From NCBI GenBank assembly GCA_949300335.1, contig CASGDV010000053.1, positions 1 through 64,000 of the forward strand: DNA of 64,000 nt, given 5' to 3'. Origin of the DNA: an uncultured Bacteroidales bacterium (GTDB taxonomy: Bacteria; Bacteroidota; Bacteroidia; Bacteroidales; UBA932). Of the stretch, positions 25,594 to 34,434 are shown in pieces. Within the stretch, counting starts at the first letter, position 1; every line of letters begins with the position of its first letter. A program made the position numbers and the translations under genes. The notes beneath the pieces were generated by a model, which was not told the origin of the DNA, did not search any database, and saw only the letters and a list, made by a program, of their open reading frames with translations.

Positions 25594-28245
25594 TCAGTGG
25601 ATTACATATTCGACTTTGCTTCCGCCATTCAGCGATGATATTATTTCCCTCACCTTGTCCGGAGTCACCGCATTTATCTTGTCGGCATATGATGTCATGA
25701 AATCCTTTCCGTAAGCCACCCTGCAGGAAATCTGTTCAAGCCAATACAAAGGATCCGACTGTCTGACATCGATTTCACTCCTCAATGCCGCCTTATATTC
25801 CTCAAGGACGGCGGAATCGATATTCTCATCAGACAGTTTCGACAGCATCCATCTTATGGTAGCCAAGGCATAAATCGGTCCGACATGCCGGACACTGTCG
25901 GCAAATCCTTCCAGATTGGCATATTCCGCCGAAACGAGCACATTGATACGTTCCTGAGGATACATCAGTACCTTGAAACCGAATTTCACATCCATTCCGA
26001 TGGAGGACGCCGCATTAGAGACAGCTTTTTTCATGGCCTCCACCGCTACTCTTGCTGCATAATAATTATCGATACTCATGGCCAGCCTTGAAGACATCAC
26101 AATATCCACACTCGGCACCGAACCGTCCACCGTATATGTAATCTCGCTGGAAACCGGCTGGTAAAGAATCGAACGATTGGCCACTGCCCTGTTCTGGGTT
26201 CTGAAACCGCCTACCATCTTGAGCAGCATTTTCTTCATGTTTTCCTCGGGAATATCCCCTACAAGCACCAGAGCACCGTCATTGGTCTTCGAGAACTGTT
26301 GTCTGAAAAAATCCTCGGATTTCGAAGGCAAATCATTAGACAGCCCCTGCATCGTCTTACAGGAAGAATAATTATAGTCAGGACACAAAATGCTGTCAAT
26401 GGCAGTCATCCTTCCAGCCAGCTCGTCCGAACCGGCCCCGATTTTCACTTCCGAACATGACCTGAAATAATCGAAATCCTCATATTTCCCCCGGTCATTA
26501 GCTATTGCCTGAAGAGACTTTATGACCAGCGGAAGTCTCGAAGACGGCGCAGAACCGGAAATCGATATGTGCGATACAGAAACATCGGCATTCATGAATA
26601 TTCCGTTCGAGCGCAACAGACAGCCGAATGATTCGCTGCTCATTCCGGCTATGGAGCTCGTACCGAGCATGTCAGACAGAAATGCCCCTTCACCTCTCCC
26701 GATATCCTGCATTGCCGAATAGCCTCCTCTGAGAACAAGGGCATAATACATCAGCCCGTCAGTCGCCATTTTCCTGTAAATGACCCGCATTCCGTTAGAA
26801 AAATGCCAATCCACGATTCCGCCGGTATTTTCTCCCCGGGATTTTTTAACCTTTAGCTTAACTTCCGGAACGAGAAGTTTCAAAGTGTCCGCCTGATCAG
26901 CACTGCATGCGGCGCCATAAACTGCAGCACCTGTTTTCCATGCTGATAAAAAAGCATTTCCGATACTTTCCTCATCGGCACCTTCCAGCCCTGTATCGCA
27001 TGTGAGAATCAGGTTCCTTTGGGAATCCATCAGCCTGGAAGCAAAATTGTTGAAGAGTTTCATGTTGGTTGAATCCGGAATCTCCCTCCCTGAAATGAAT
27101 GCAAACCTGTCCTTTGCGGAAGCAAGACTCGCGTCATACAGATATGATGCAATACACTTGTTGATATATACATCATTGTCAGTAACACAGGCATTGACCA
27201 GATTCTTGATTCTCACAAGGTGTTCGGCATAAGCATCATGGCATTCTTCTTCCGTCGCACCTGTTTCATCAAGATCCGCCAGCACCGAAGCCATGGCGGA
27301 CAATGCACCATACAGATCTTTGTTCCAAACATTAAGACTTATGGAATAAACCTCATCTCCAGGTCCAGCAACACTGCGGCGGAAACGGCAGTTAAAATCA
27401 CTGTAGGGAATGCCTTCCGCTTTCATGGCGGAATGTATCCTTTTCTCCAGTATTATTCCAAGAAAACTGCCAAGCTGCTCTGAAATATAAGGCAGGACAG
27501 TCGGCATATACTGCCTTGGAATACGCGGTGAGCGGTACGATACGGTAATTGAAGATACTGCAGACGAATCAGTATTTACGACAACCCGCATACTATCCGA
27601 CGGTGTCCACGCATAATCATCCTGTTTCACAACAAGAGACTTCCTGGCAGGAACCATATATGACAACATGCGCAATTTGGCATTCAGTGAATTCACATCA
27701 ATATCCCCGGCAATGATTATGGCCTGGGAATCGGTACCGTAATAGCTTTCAAAAAAGGAATCTCCCAGATAAGCCTTGCCTTCTATAATTCCGAAAACAG
27801 CCAGAATCGTCGAATCTATCACCGACTCTCCTTTCGATGTCTTGAGATCACTGAAACGGTAGATTGTGGCATCGTCCGTCACTGTGACATAACCGTTCTT
27901 CCCCGCATCAAATCCTTTTCTTGACAGAAACACCTGTGGTTTCACCGTGCAGAAGCGCGGCAACTCCGCAAGATTGCCTTTTGCCACAGATACAGCAGAG
28001 AGTAATGAAGAGGAATCGGAATCATGCCGGCCGACCTTCTGTACCAAGGCGAAATCCGCATACCCTTTTCTCGTTGGATTGGAGACAAGATAGCATCTGA
28101 TTCCGTTGGGAAGCGTACTTTGGACAATCGCAGGGTCGCCGGGAAGGCTCGGAATATTCTGGGCATCAGCCAAACCGGGAAAAAGTATCAGAAAAATTAC
28201 CGATATAACGGCAAAAACATGTTTCATATTGTCAAAAATTTTCAT
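25594..28245 (-). CDS. M16 (insulinase)-like secreted protein lacking the zinc motif
   Basis: From ATG 28245 the 883-residue protein has a signal peptide (hydrophobic run ending near LADAQ). Alternative starts are 28278 and 28227. The overall plan, an N-terminal LPNGIRCYLV strand and a second half with DWHFSNGMRVIYRK and GRGEGAFLSDML, is that of a two-domain M16 peptidase. The zinc-binding HxxEH motif that should follow the first strand is absent (that region reads VGRHDSDSSSLLSAVSVA), and none occurs elsewhere. It is therefore probably a catalytically dead homologue, as in M16 non-catalytic subunits. No active partner is encoded nearby. Confidence 0.8.
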   Translation of the reverse strand: MKIFDNMKHVFAVISVIFLILFPGLADAQNIPSLPGDPAIVQSTLPNGIRCYLVSNPTRKGYADFALVQKVGRHDSDSSSLLSAVSVAKGNLAELPRFCTVKPQVFLSRKGFDAGKNGYVTVTDDATIYRFSDLKTSKGESVIDSTILAVFGIIEGKAYLGDSFFESYYGTDSQAIIIAGDIDVNSLNAKLRMLSYMVPARKSLVVKQDDYAWTPSDSMRVVVNTDSSAVSSITVSYRSPRIPRQYMPTVLPYISEQLGSFLGIILEKRIHSAMKAEGIPYSDFNCRFRRSVAGPGDEVYSISLNVWNKDLYGALSAMASVLADLDETGATEEECHDAYAEHLVRIKNLVNACVTDNDVYINKCIASYLYDASLASAKDRFAFISGREIPDSTNMKLFNNFASRLMDSQRNLILTCDTGLEGADEESIGNAFLSAWKTGAAVYGAACSADQADTLKLLVPEVKLKVKKSRGENTGGIVDWHFSNGMRVIYRKMATDGLMYYALVLRGGYSAMQDIGRGEGAFLSDMLGTSSIAGMSSESFGCLLRSNGIFMNADVSVSHISISGSAPSSRLPLVIKSLQAIANDRGKYEDFDYFRSCSEVKIGAGSDELAGRMTAIDSILCPDYNYSSCKTMQGLSNDLPSKSEDFFRQQFSKTNDGALVLVGDIPEENMKKMLLKMVGGFRTQNRAVANRSILYQPVSSEITYTVDGSVPSVDIVMSSRLAMSIDNYYAARVAVEAMKKAVSNAASSIGMDVKFGFKVLMYPQERINVLVSAEYANLEGFADSVRHVGPIYALATIRWMLSKLSDENIDSAVLEEYKAALRSEIDVRQSDPLYWLEQISCRVAYGKDFMTSYADKINAVTPDKVREIISSLNGGSKVEYVIH

Positions 28246-28342
28246 ATAAAACCTGACTGAAGTCAGCCGTTGAACCATTTCTGGAAATCATACGGGGTGG
28301 CAGGTTTCAATAAATAATCTCAAATAATCACTTTATCGCCTA

Positions 28343-28370
28343 CAAAATTACAACATTTTTTATATTTTTG
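28343..28370. promoter_or_regulatory. Divergent '-7' boxes (M16-like gene / TPR gene)
   Basis: TAATTTTG on the minus strand (28343-28350) serves the M16-like gene. TATTTTTG on the plus strand (28363-28370) serves the TPR gene. They lie only 12 bases apart. Confidence 0.55.
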
Positions 28371-28419
28371 CATTTATGCGTTTCTGAAACGAAAACATAA
28401 ACATAAATAACACGACATT

Positions 28420-29358
28420 ATGAAGAAGACAATTCTATTTCTGGTTGCAATTACTATCGCAACCGTTTCCATGTCAGCTCAGGACATGGCTCAGGCTACA
28501 GAAATCTACAACAATGGTGCAACCTCACTTTCGATGGGAGACAATGCAGATGCCCTTACGGCTTTCGAGCAGGCGCTTGCCATGGGTGAAGCATGCGGGG
28601 AAGACGGTGCCGAACTTGTTGCGAACTGCAAGGACATAATTCCACAGATTCATCTTGCCCTCGCAAAAGATTATATAAAGGCCAACGAATATGACAAGGC
28701 TATAACCCACATCGACAAGGCAGCAGAAACCGCTGCAGCGTATGACAATAATCCTGATGTCATTGACGAAGCTGCAGAACTGAAGCCTCAGGTATTCCTC
28801 GGGAAGGCAAATGAAATGCTCAACAACAAGGACTTCAACGGAGCTATCACGGAATACGGCAAGATAGTAGCTGCGGATTCCACCAATGCCATCGCACTCG
28901 TACGTCTCGGCATGGCTTACGGTGCAACAGGCAAGATTGCCGAAGCTGAAAAAGCATATCTTGCTGCAGCAAGACACGGTCAGGAAGATCAGGCCTACAA
29001 GCAATTGTCGACTATCTACATCAAACTCGCTGCAAACGACCTGAAGGCAAAGAAATATTCGGATGCTATTGCAAAAGCATTGAAATCCAACGAATACAAG
29101 GAGAATGCCACTGCTTTCAAAGTTGCAGGACAGGCTTCAAGCCAGCTGAAGAAAAATGACGATGCCATAAAGTATTTTGAAAAATATATCGAGCTTTCTC
29201 CTAATGCAAAAGATGCAAGTGCAATCAATTGTACAATAGCTGTCCTTGCACAGCAGTCAGGAGACAAGGCTAAAGCCATTGAGTTCTATCAGAAACTTGT
29301 CAATGACCCTAAATACGGAGTTACGGCAAAGCAGCAGCTTGAAGTCCTCCAGAAATAA
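28420..29358 (+). CDS. Secreted tetratricopeptide-repeat protein
   Basis: The 312-residue protein begins with a signal peptide (MKKTILFLVAITIATVSMSAQ). The rest is a chain of TPR-like helix pairs, for example NNGATSLSMGDNADALTAFEQALAM, YIKANEYDKAITHIDKA and ALVRLGMAYGATGKIAEAEKAYLAA. TPRs bind other proteins; the likely location is the periplasm. The U32 gene starts eight bases after its stop, so the pair is probably co-expressed, though no functional link is known. Confidence 0.85.
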   Translation: MKKTILFLVAITIATVSMSAQDMAQATEIYNNGATSLSMGDNADALTAFEQALAMGEACGEDGAELVANCKDIIPQIHLALAKDYIKANEYDKAITHIDKAAETAAAYDNNPDVIDEAAELKPQVFLGKANEMLNNKDFNGAITEYGKIVAADSTNAIALVRLGMAYGATGKIAEAEKAYLAAARHGQEDQAYKQLSTIYIKLAANDLKAKKYSDAIAKALKSNEYKENATAFKVAGQASSQLKKNDDAIKYFEKYIELSPNAKDASAINCTIAVLAQQSGDKAKAIEFYQKLVNDPKYGVTAKQQLEVLQK

Positions 29359-29365
29359 TGCGAAA

Positions 29366-31216
29366 ATGACTGGACTGGAACTGCTTGCTCCAGCAAGGAA
29401 TAAGGAAATCGGCATTGCAGCTATCGGCTGCGGTGCCGATGCCGTATATATTGCAGGTCCTGATTTCGGAGCGAGACAGGCTGCCGGAAACAGCATTGAA
29501 GATATAAAGGAGCTCTGTTCCTATGCCCATATGTTCGGCGCAAGAATATTCATAGCACTGAATACCATACTTTATGACAACGAACTGGATACGGCAAGCA
29601 GACAGATAGGACAATTGCAGGAGGCAGGAGCCGATGCATTCATAATACAGGATTTGGGGATTGTCAGGATGGCGGCAGACAAAAAGCTCGACATCGGAAT
29701 TCCCCTGCATGCTTCCACTCAATGCGCAATCAGAACGGTCGAAGATGCCCTATTTCTGGAACATCTGGGGTTTTCAAGACTCATCCTTGAGCGACAGCTC
29801 TCTCTCGAAGACATCCGCAGGATACGTCAGGCAACAAATTGCGAACTGGAATTTTTTGTACACGGAGCTTTATGTGTATGTTACAGCGGACAATGCTATA
29901 TTTCGGAAGAGATTGCCGGGAGGAGTTCCAACAGAGGTGCATGCATACAGGCCTGCCGTTCGAGATTCGATCTTGTGGATTCCACAGGAAAGACACTGAT
30001 CAGAAACAAGGCCGTACTTTCACTCAAGGATCTCAACCTCAAAAACAGACTCGAAGATCTGGCAGATGCCGGAATCACATCATTTAAGATCGAAGGACGT
30101 CTGAAAAACGAATCCTATGTAAAAAACATAGTCAGGGAATATTCGACAGCCCTCGAAGAATTGATTACCCGAAATCACGGGTTCGAAAGGGTATCCTTCG
30201 GAAAAATCGAAGGCGGATTCACTCCACGTCCTGAAAAGACTTTCAACAGAGGCTATACAGAACTTTTCATTGACGGCAAAAGAGGACAATGGGCAAGTAT
30301 GGACAGCCCCAAGTCAATCGGAGAGGAAATAGGAACCGTGATTGAGGTAAATGCCCGCAAAACCAAATTCAAGATAAAATTTTCCGACAAAAGCATATCT
30401 CTTGGCAACGGGGACGGCTTTACTTTCGTGAACAGGAAAAATGAAGTGACAGGAATCCGCGGAGACATATGTTCGGGCAATGAAGTCATGTGCAAGCCTT
30501 GTCCAGACTTGTTGCCAGGCACTAAAATATACAGGAATCTCAGCACAGCTTTTGAGAAAGAACTGGAAAACAACCAGCCACAAAGACTTATCGGCGTTTC
30601 ATTGAATGTTGGTGTCATTCAGGAAAACGGAATCATATCCGTAACAGTGCATGCAGAAAGCGAAGACGGCAGAAAGGTTTCCGGCTCCTTCCCGGCAGGA
30701 TCGGAACGTACTGAAAACATGGACAGGACGATAGCCATGCTTCAGAACCAGCTCGGAAAAAAATCAGGAAACTACTCTTTCCGGGTATCGGAAATCATCA
30801 GCGGAGATTATCCTCATATGAGCGCATCATTCATCAATTCCATGAGGCGCGACATAGCAGGAAAGCTCAATCTTCTTCCCTGTCGGAAGAATTTAATGAA
30901 ACATTGCAGACTATCTTCTGAAACCATATTTTCCGGGAAACCGGACTACAGGCAGAATATAGCGAATGCCGAAGCCATGGCTCTGTACCGGGATTCGTCC
31001 GGGTCTGAACCAGAATATGCTTTTGAACTGACACACCGGAGGGGTGCGGAACTGATGAGATCGAAATACTGCATCCGTCATGAAACAGGCATGTGCCTCA
31101 AAGACAGGAATCCCGGAATCAGACCATCAACACTCTATCTTGTGAACAACGGCAGGCGATTCCAGCTGGATTTCGATTGCCGCAAATGCGAAATGATAAT
31201 ACTGGGTCATGACTGA
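29366..31216 (+). CDS. U32 family peptidase-like protein (RlhA-type RNA hydroxylation)
   Basis: The start is set at ATG 29366 (MTGLELLAPARNKE), where the family begins; the longer frame overlaps the TPR gene. The 616-residue protein has the U32 signature ELEFFVHGALCVCYSGQC followed by CIQACR, the conserved Cys set typical of the family. U32 members of this length resemble E. coli RlhA, needed for 5-hydroxycytidine in 23S rRNA, while the shorter TrhP acts on tRNA wobble uridine. Peptidase activity is doubtful for this family. It overlaps the convergent lipoprotein gene by ten bases. Confidence 0.87.
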   Translation: MTGLELLAPARNKEIGIAAIGCGADAVYIAGPDFGARQAAGNSIEDIKELCSYAHMFGARIFIALNTILYDNELDTASRQIGQLQEAGADAFIIQDLGIVRMAADKKLDIGIPLHASTQCAIRTVEDALFLEHLGFSRLILERQLSLEDIRRIRQATNCELEFFVHGALCVCYSGQCYISEEIAGRSSNRGACIQACRSRFDLVDSTGKTLIRNKAVLSLKDLNLKNRLEDLADAGITSFKIEGRLKNESYVKNIVREYSTALEELITRNHGFERVSFGKIEGGFTPRPEKTFNRGYTELFIDGKRGQWASMDSPKSIGEEIGTVIEVNARKTKFKIKFSDKSISLGNGDGFTFVNRKNEVTGIRGDICSGNEVMCKPCPDLLPGTKIYRNLSTAFEKELENNQPQRLIGVSLNVGVIQENGIISVTVHAESEDGRKVSGSFPAGSERTENMDRTIAMLQNQLGKKSGNYSFRVSEIISGDYPHMSASFINSMRRDIAGKLNLLPCRKNLMKHCRLSSETIFSGKPDYRQNIANAEAMALYRDSSGSEPEYAFELTHRRGAELMRSKYCIRHETGMCLKDRNPGIRPSTLYLVNNGRRFQLDFDCRKCEMIILGHD

Positions 31217-32430
31217 CCCAGTATTTCGAATGTGAGGTCCACATCACCGAAATGTCCCGAAACATTATTATTTTCAAGAAGATAGCGGCTTGAAAGACTG
31301 CCTCTCCAGACAATGTCATCCTTTGTATTGAGAGGTATTGATATTTCAAAGCCATAACTCTTCGACTGGACTTTGACTACCGCCGAACATTTCCAGGTAG
31401 TTCTGGTCCCGCCGTCATCCTCTATTATCATGAATGCAGAATTAGTTAGCTGGTCGGTCCAGTCGGAAACCAGTACGGCATTGAACGGCTGCGGCTTGCC
31501 TACCTGGTTCCGTCTTACTACGATCATGAAATCCGTCACAGTCGGTGAATAAAGGCGAAGTTCAGCTTCAGTACTGGCAGTGAAATTCTCTACGGAACCA
31601 GTCTTCACGAAAAACTCGGATGCTCCGGCAAACCATGAATCAAAATTTCTGTTCATGGTAAAATCCTTTAGAATAAGCGTTTTCAAGCCGGCTGAAGATG
31701 GGTTTGCAGCAACTGATTTCGGTCTGACTATCACAGTACCTCCGGAGCCCCATGACGGATCTTCACGCCTGAGAATTTCAAGAGAAGAATATCCGCTGTC
31801 TTCATTCCTGTTGATAACCCATACCGGTGTATTCTTTGCAAATTCCTCGTCAACAATAATTTCTTCTATGCGGAAATCATCCTGATTTTCCCCCGGACAA
31901 AGTCTGAAACCTATATTCCTGTCCGAATTATCCTCCGGATCGAAAGTAATTACCGGCATGTCCGTACCATTCCAGTTCTCGGAATAAGGCCAGTATATCT
32001 GCAGATCGGAATTCTCAAGATAATCTAGAAACTCCTCGGGAGACGGAGCGCCTGCCGCAGAACGCGTCTCCATACCGGAAATCAGACGTTTCCTTATCAG
32101 TTCCCTCAACGGTACGGGATATTTTGAGGCAGCATCCGCTTTGGTGCTTGCATCACATCCCACCCCGGCCCCCGGATTCGCAAACAGGTCCTTCATCATG
32201 TATTCCTCATCATAACCGTTCCCGGACGACAGGGAAACCGCATCATGCACTTCCTGCATCTGGTCTCTCCCTATTCCGGTTTCAGACAAAAGGACCGCAA
32301 CATCTTCAAGAGTTGCGGAAAAAGCACCGGATGACTCGTCCCCGTTCCCGGGAACATCGATTCCGGCATCATTGCACGATGATGCAAATACAGCCATCGC
32401 GAACATGGTCACAACAAAAAACCTTTCCAT
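31207..32430 (-). CDS. Lipoprotein of unknown function
   Basis: The ATG at 32430 is preferred over an in-frame TTG at 32445. The 407-residue product has a lipoprotein signal (MERFFVVTMFAMAVFASSC), a low-complexity acidic linker, and a large domain with beta-rich sequence (KTLILKDFTM, ELRLYSPTVTDFMIVVRR). I recognise no family. It resembles the many surface or periplasmic lipoproteins particular to single Bacteroidota lineages. A terminator just upstream (32450-32486) separates it from the prmC operon. Confidence 0.75.
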   Translation of the reverse strand: MERFFVVTMFAMAVFASSCNDAGIDVPGNGDESSGAFSATLEDVAVLLSETGIGRDQMQEVHDAVSLSSGNGYDEEYMMKDLFANPGAGVGCDASTKADAASKYPVPLRELIRKRLISGMETRSAAGAPSPEEFLDYLENSDLQIYWPYSENWNGTDMPVITFDPEDNSDRNIGFRLCPGENQDDFRIEEIIVDEEFAKNTPVWVINRNEDSGYSSLEILRREDPSWGSGGTVIVRPKSVAANPSSAGLKTLILKDFTMNRNFDSWFAGASEFFVKTGSVENFTASTEAELRLYSPTVTDFMIVVRRNQVGKPQPFNAVLVSDWTDQLTNSAFMIIEDDGGTRTTWKCSAVVKVQSKSYGFEISIPLNTKDDIVWRGSLSSRYLLENNNVSGHFGDVDLTFEILGQS

Positions 32431-32449
32431 CTCTTTTTTTTGCAAAGAG

Positions 32450-32486
32450 ATAAAAGATTATCCGTGTTCGGAAAAGGAACACGGAT
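32450..32486 (-). terminator. Intrinsic terminator of the PBP1A-ddl-prmC operon
   Basis: ATCCGTGTTC (32460-32469) pairs perfectly with GAACACGGAT (32477-32486) around seven bases. On the minus strand a T-rich tail (TCTTTTATC) follows. It lies 14 bases after the prmC stop. Confidence 0.8.
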
Positions 32487-32499
32487 ATTACCTGGCTTC

Positions 32500-33405
32500 T
32501 TATTTTTCAAAAGAGACAAAACGGTCCCGTTCATTGAAATCCTTGACCAGCTTCACATTCCTGAAACCGCAGCTTCTGAAAAGCTCTGCTGTCTCCTTCC
32601 CGAGAAATTCGTTGATTTCCAGATATGCTGTTCCACCGGACTGCAGTTTTTCCTTTGCCCACACGGAAATATGGCGGTAGAACAAAAGCGGATCATCATC
32701 CGGTACAAACAAAGCAAGAGCCGGTTCGAAAGCAAGGACATTTGTCCTCATTGCGGTTTTTTCCTTCTCCCTTACATAAGGCGGATTGCCCAGTATCATA
32801 TCGAATTTTCCGAATTGCTCCAAAATATCGGTGTCCATTATATCAGCTTTGATAAATTCCGGAGCGATTGCGGAATTCTTTTTAAGTTCCCGGGAAAAAT
32901 CCTGATTGGAAGCGACATCTACCGCATCCTCTGAAATATCCACACCCGTAACGCGTATTCCCGGCACTTCGAGGGCAAGCGTCCAAGCTACACATCCGGA
33001 ACCGGTACACAGGTCCAGAACTTTCACCGCTTCTGCATTTTTGCCGTATGCCTCACGCAACCTTTTGATTCTCAATGCCTCTTCTACGGCCTTTTTACAA
33101 AGTATTTCTGTTTCCGGTCTCGGAATGAGCACTCTTCCGTCGACATGGAACCTGCGGCCGAAAAAAGTCTCATATCCCAGGATGTACTGTACGGGCTCTC
33201 CCGCAGCCAGCCTGCCGACCAGATTCCGTATATGCTCCAGCCTGGATTCGGGAACCTCGTACGAAGGTTCTACTATATGGGTATATTTCTTGATTCCCAG
33301 AACACCTTCAAACAAAGCAAGCACCAGTGCATGCGCTTCTTTCGGGTCCGGATACTCCGCCGCAAGCAACTTCTCGCTTTCGGCTATCAGATCTTTCAAC
33401 GACAC
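32500..33405 (-). CDS. prmC: Release factor glutamine methyltransferase
   Basis: The 301-residue protein starts at GTG 33405, three bases after the ddl stop. It has a helical N-terminal domain, a Rossmann SAM site (VLDLCTGSGCVAWTLAL) and the catalytic NPPY (LGNPPYV) characteristic of PrmC. It methylates the Gln of the GGQ loop in release factors RF1 and RF2. Last gene of the operon with PBP1A and Ddl. Confidence 0.95.
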   Translation of the reverse strand: MSLKDLIAESEKLLAAEYPDPKEAHALVLALFEGVLGIKKYTHIVEPSYEVPESRLEHIRNLVGRLAAGEPVQYILGYETFFGRRFHVDGRVLIPRPETEILCKKAVEEALRIKRLREAYGKNAEAVKVLDLCTGSGCVAWTLALEVPGIRVTGVDISEDAVDVASNQDFSRELKKNSAIAPEFIKADIMDTDILEQFGKFDMILGNPPYVREKEKTAMRTNVLAFEPALALFVPDDDPLLFYRHISVWAKEKLQSGGTAYLEINEFLGKETAELFRSCGFRNVKLVKDFNERDRFVSFEK

Positions 33406-33408
33406 GTG

Positions 33409-34434
33409 TTAAGAATTATTTATTATACATGATAGGAATTCGGTCATGTCGATTCCCGCAGTTCTGACCATCCTCGGCACAAGAGAAGCGTTCGTCATTC
33501 CCGGTATGGTGTTCACTTCCAGAAAATATATCCCGTCATCCGCAAGGATATAATCGAAACGGACAAGGCCGGAACATCCCAAATGCACATACAGCCTACG
33601 TGAGACTTCCTGGATTTCGGAGGCAAGTTCCGGTTTTATGTCTGCCGGACATATTTCCTTGCTTTTGCCATTGTACTTTGCCTCATAATCGAAAAACTCA
33701 TTCTCCGATATAATTTCCACTATAGGGAGAGCGGCTACCGATTTCCCGTCAAAATATACTGCATCGGTAACTTCCCGTCCGTCGACGGCCTTTTCTACAA
33801 GCACGGTCTTGCCTTCGGAAAAAGCCGCTTCCAGCGCACTGTCCAGACCGGACTCTGACTTCACTTTTGTCACTCCGAAACTGGAACCTCCGTCAGTCGG
33901 TTTTACAAAAACAGGGAAGCCAAGCCTGGAGGCGACCTTTTCAGCCAGTCCTGCGGTATCTTCTCCTTTCCTTACGAAGATATCGGGCGCACACTTGACA
34001 TAATCGGCATCACGCAGATAGCTTTTACATGAAAATTTGTCGAAAGTCATTGCGGAAACGAAAGAATTGCACCCGCTGAAAGGAATTCCGAGCATCTCGA
34101 GATAGCCTTGCATCAAACCGTTTTCCCCTGGTGTTCCATGCTGCATTATGTAGACGAAGTCGAATTTGACCTTTCCGCCGTCCAGCACGACCGAAAAATC
34201 CGTCTTGTCTATCTGTGGACGTTTCCCTTCAGGAAAGATAACCCTCATGGAATCTTTTTTCCTATAGGCTGCCAGAGTCCAGCTGCCGAACCTGGCGAAT
34301 ATTTCATAAACATCGTATTTGGAACCGTCGATTCTCGAAGCGGTAAATTCACCGCTGCGGCAGGAAACCTCCCATTCGGAACTGTCGCTTCCATAGATTA
34401 CCGCAATAGATCTGATTTCTGACATAGCATTCAT
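33409..34434 (-). CDS. ddl: D-alanine--D-alanine ligase
   Basis: The 341-residue ATP-grasp enzyme has the ligase landmarks HGTPGENGLMQGYLEMLGIPFSG, the VKPTDGGSSFGV ATP loop, and EVNTIPGMT near the C-terminus for Mg binding. It makes the D-Ala-D-Ala dipeptide for peptidoglycan stems. Its ATG overlaps the PBP1A stop by four bases (ATGA), coupling precursor synthesis with polymerisation. An internal start (MSEIRS, 34425) is also possible. Confidence 0.95.
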   Translation of the reverse strand: MNAMSEIRSIAVIYGSDSSEWEVSCRSGEFTASRIDGSKYDVYEIFARFGSWTLAAYRKKDSMRVIFPEGKRPQIDKTDFSVVLDGGKVKFDFVYIMQHGTPGENGLMQGYLEMLGIPFSGCNSFVSAMTFDKFSCKSYLRDADYVKCAPDIFVRKGEDTAGLAEKVASRLGFPVFVKPTDGGSSFGVTKVKSESGLDSALEAAFSEGKTVLVEKAVDGREVTDAVYFDGKSVAALPIVEIISENEFFDYEAKYNGKSKEICPADIKPELASEIQEVSRRLYVHLGCSGLVRFDYILADDGIYFLEVNTIPGMTNASLVPRMVRTAGIDMTEFLSCIINNS

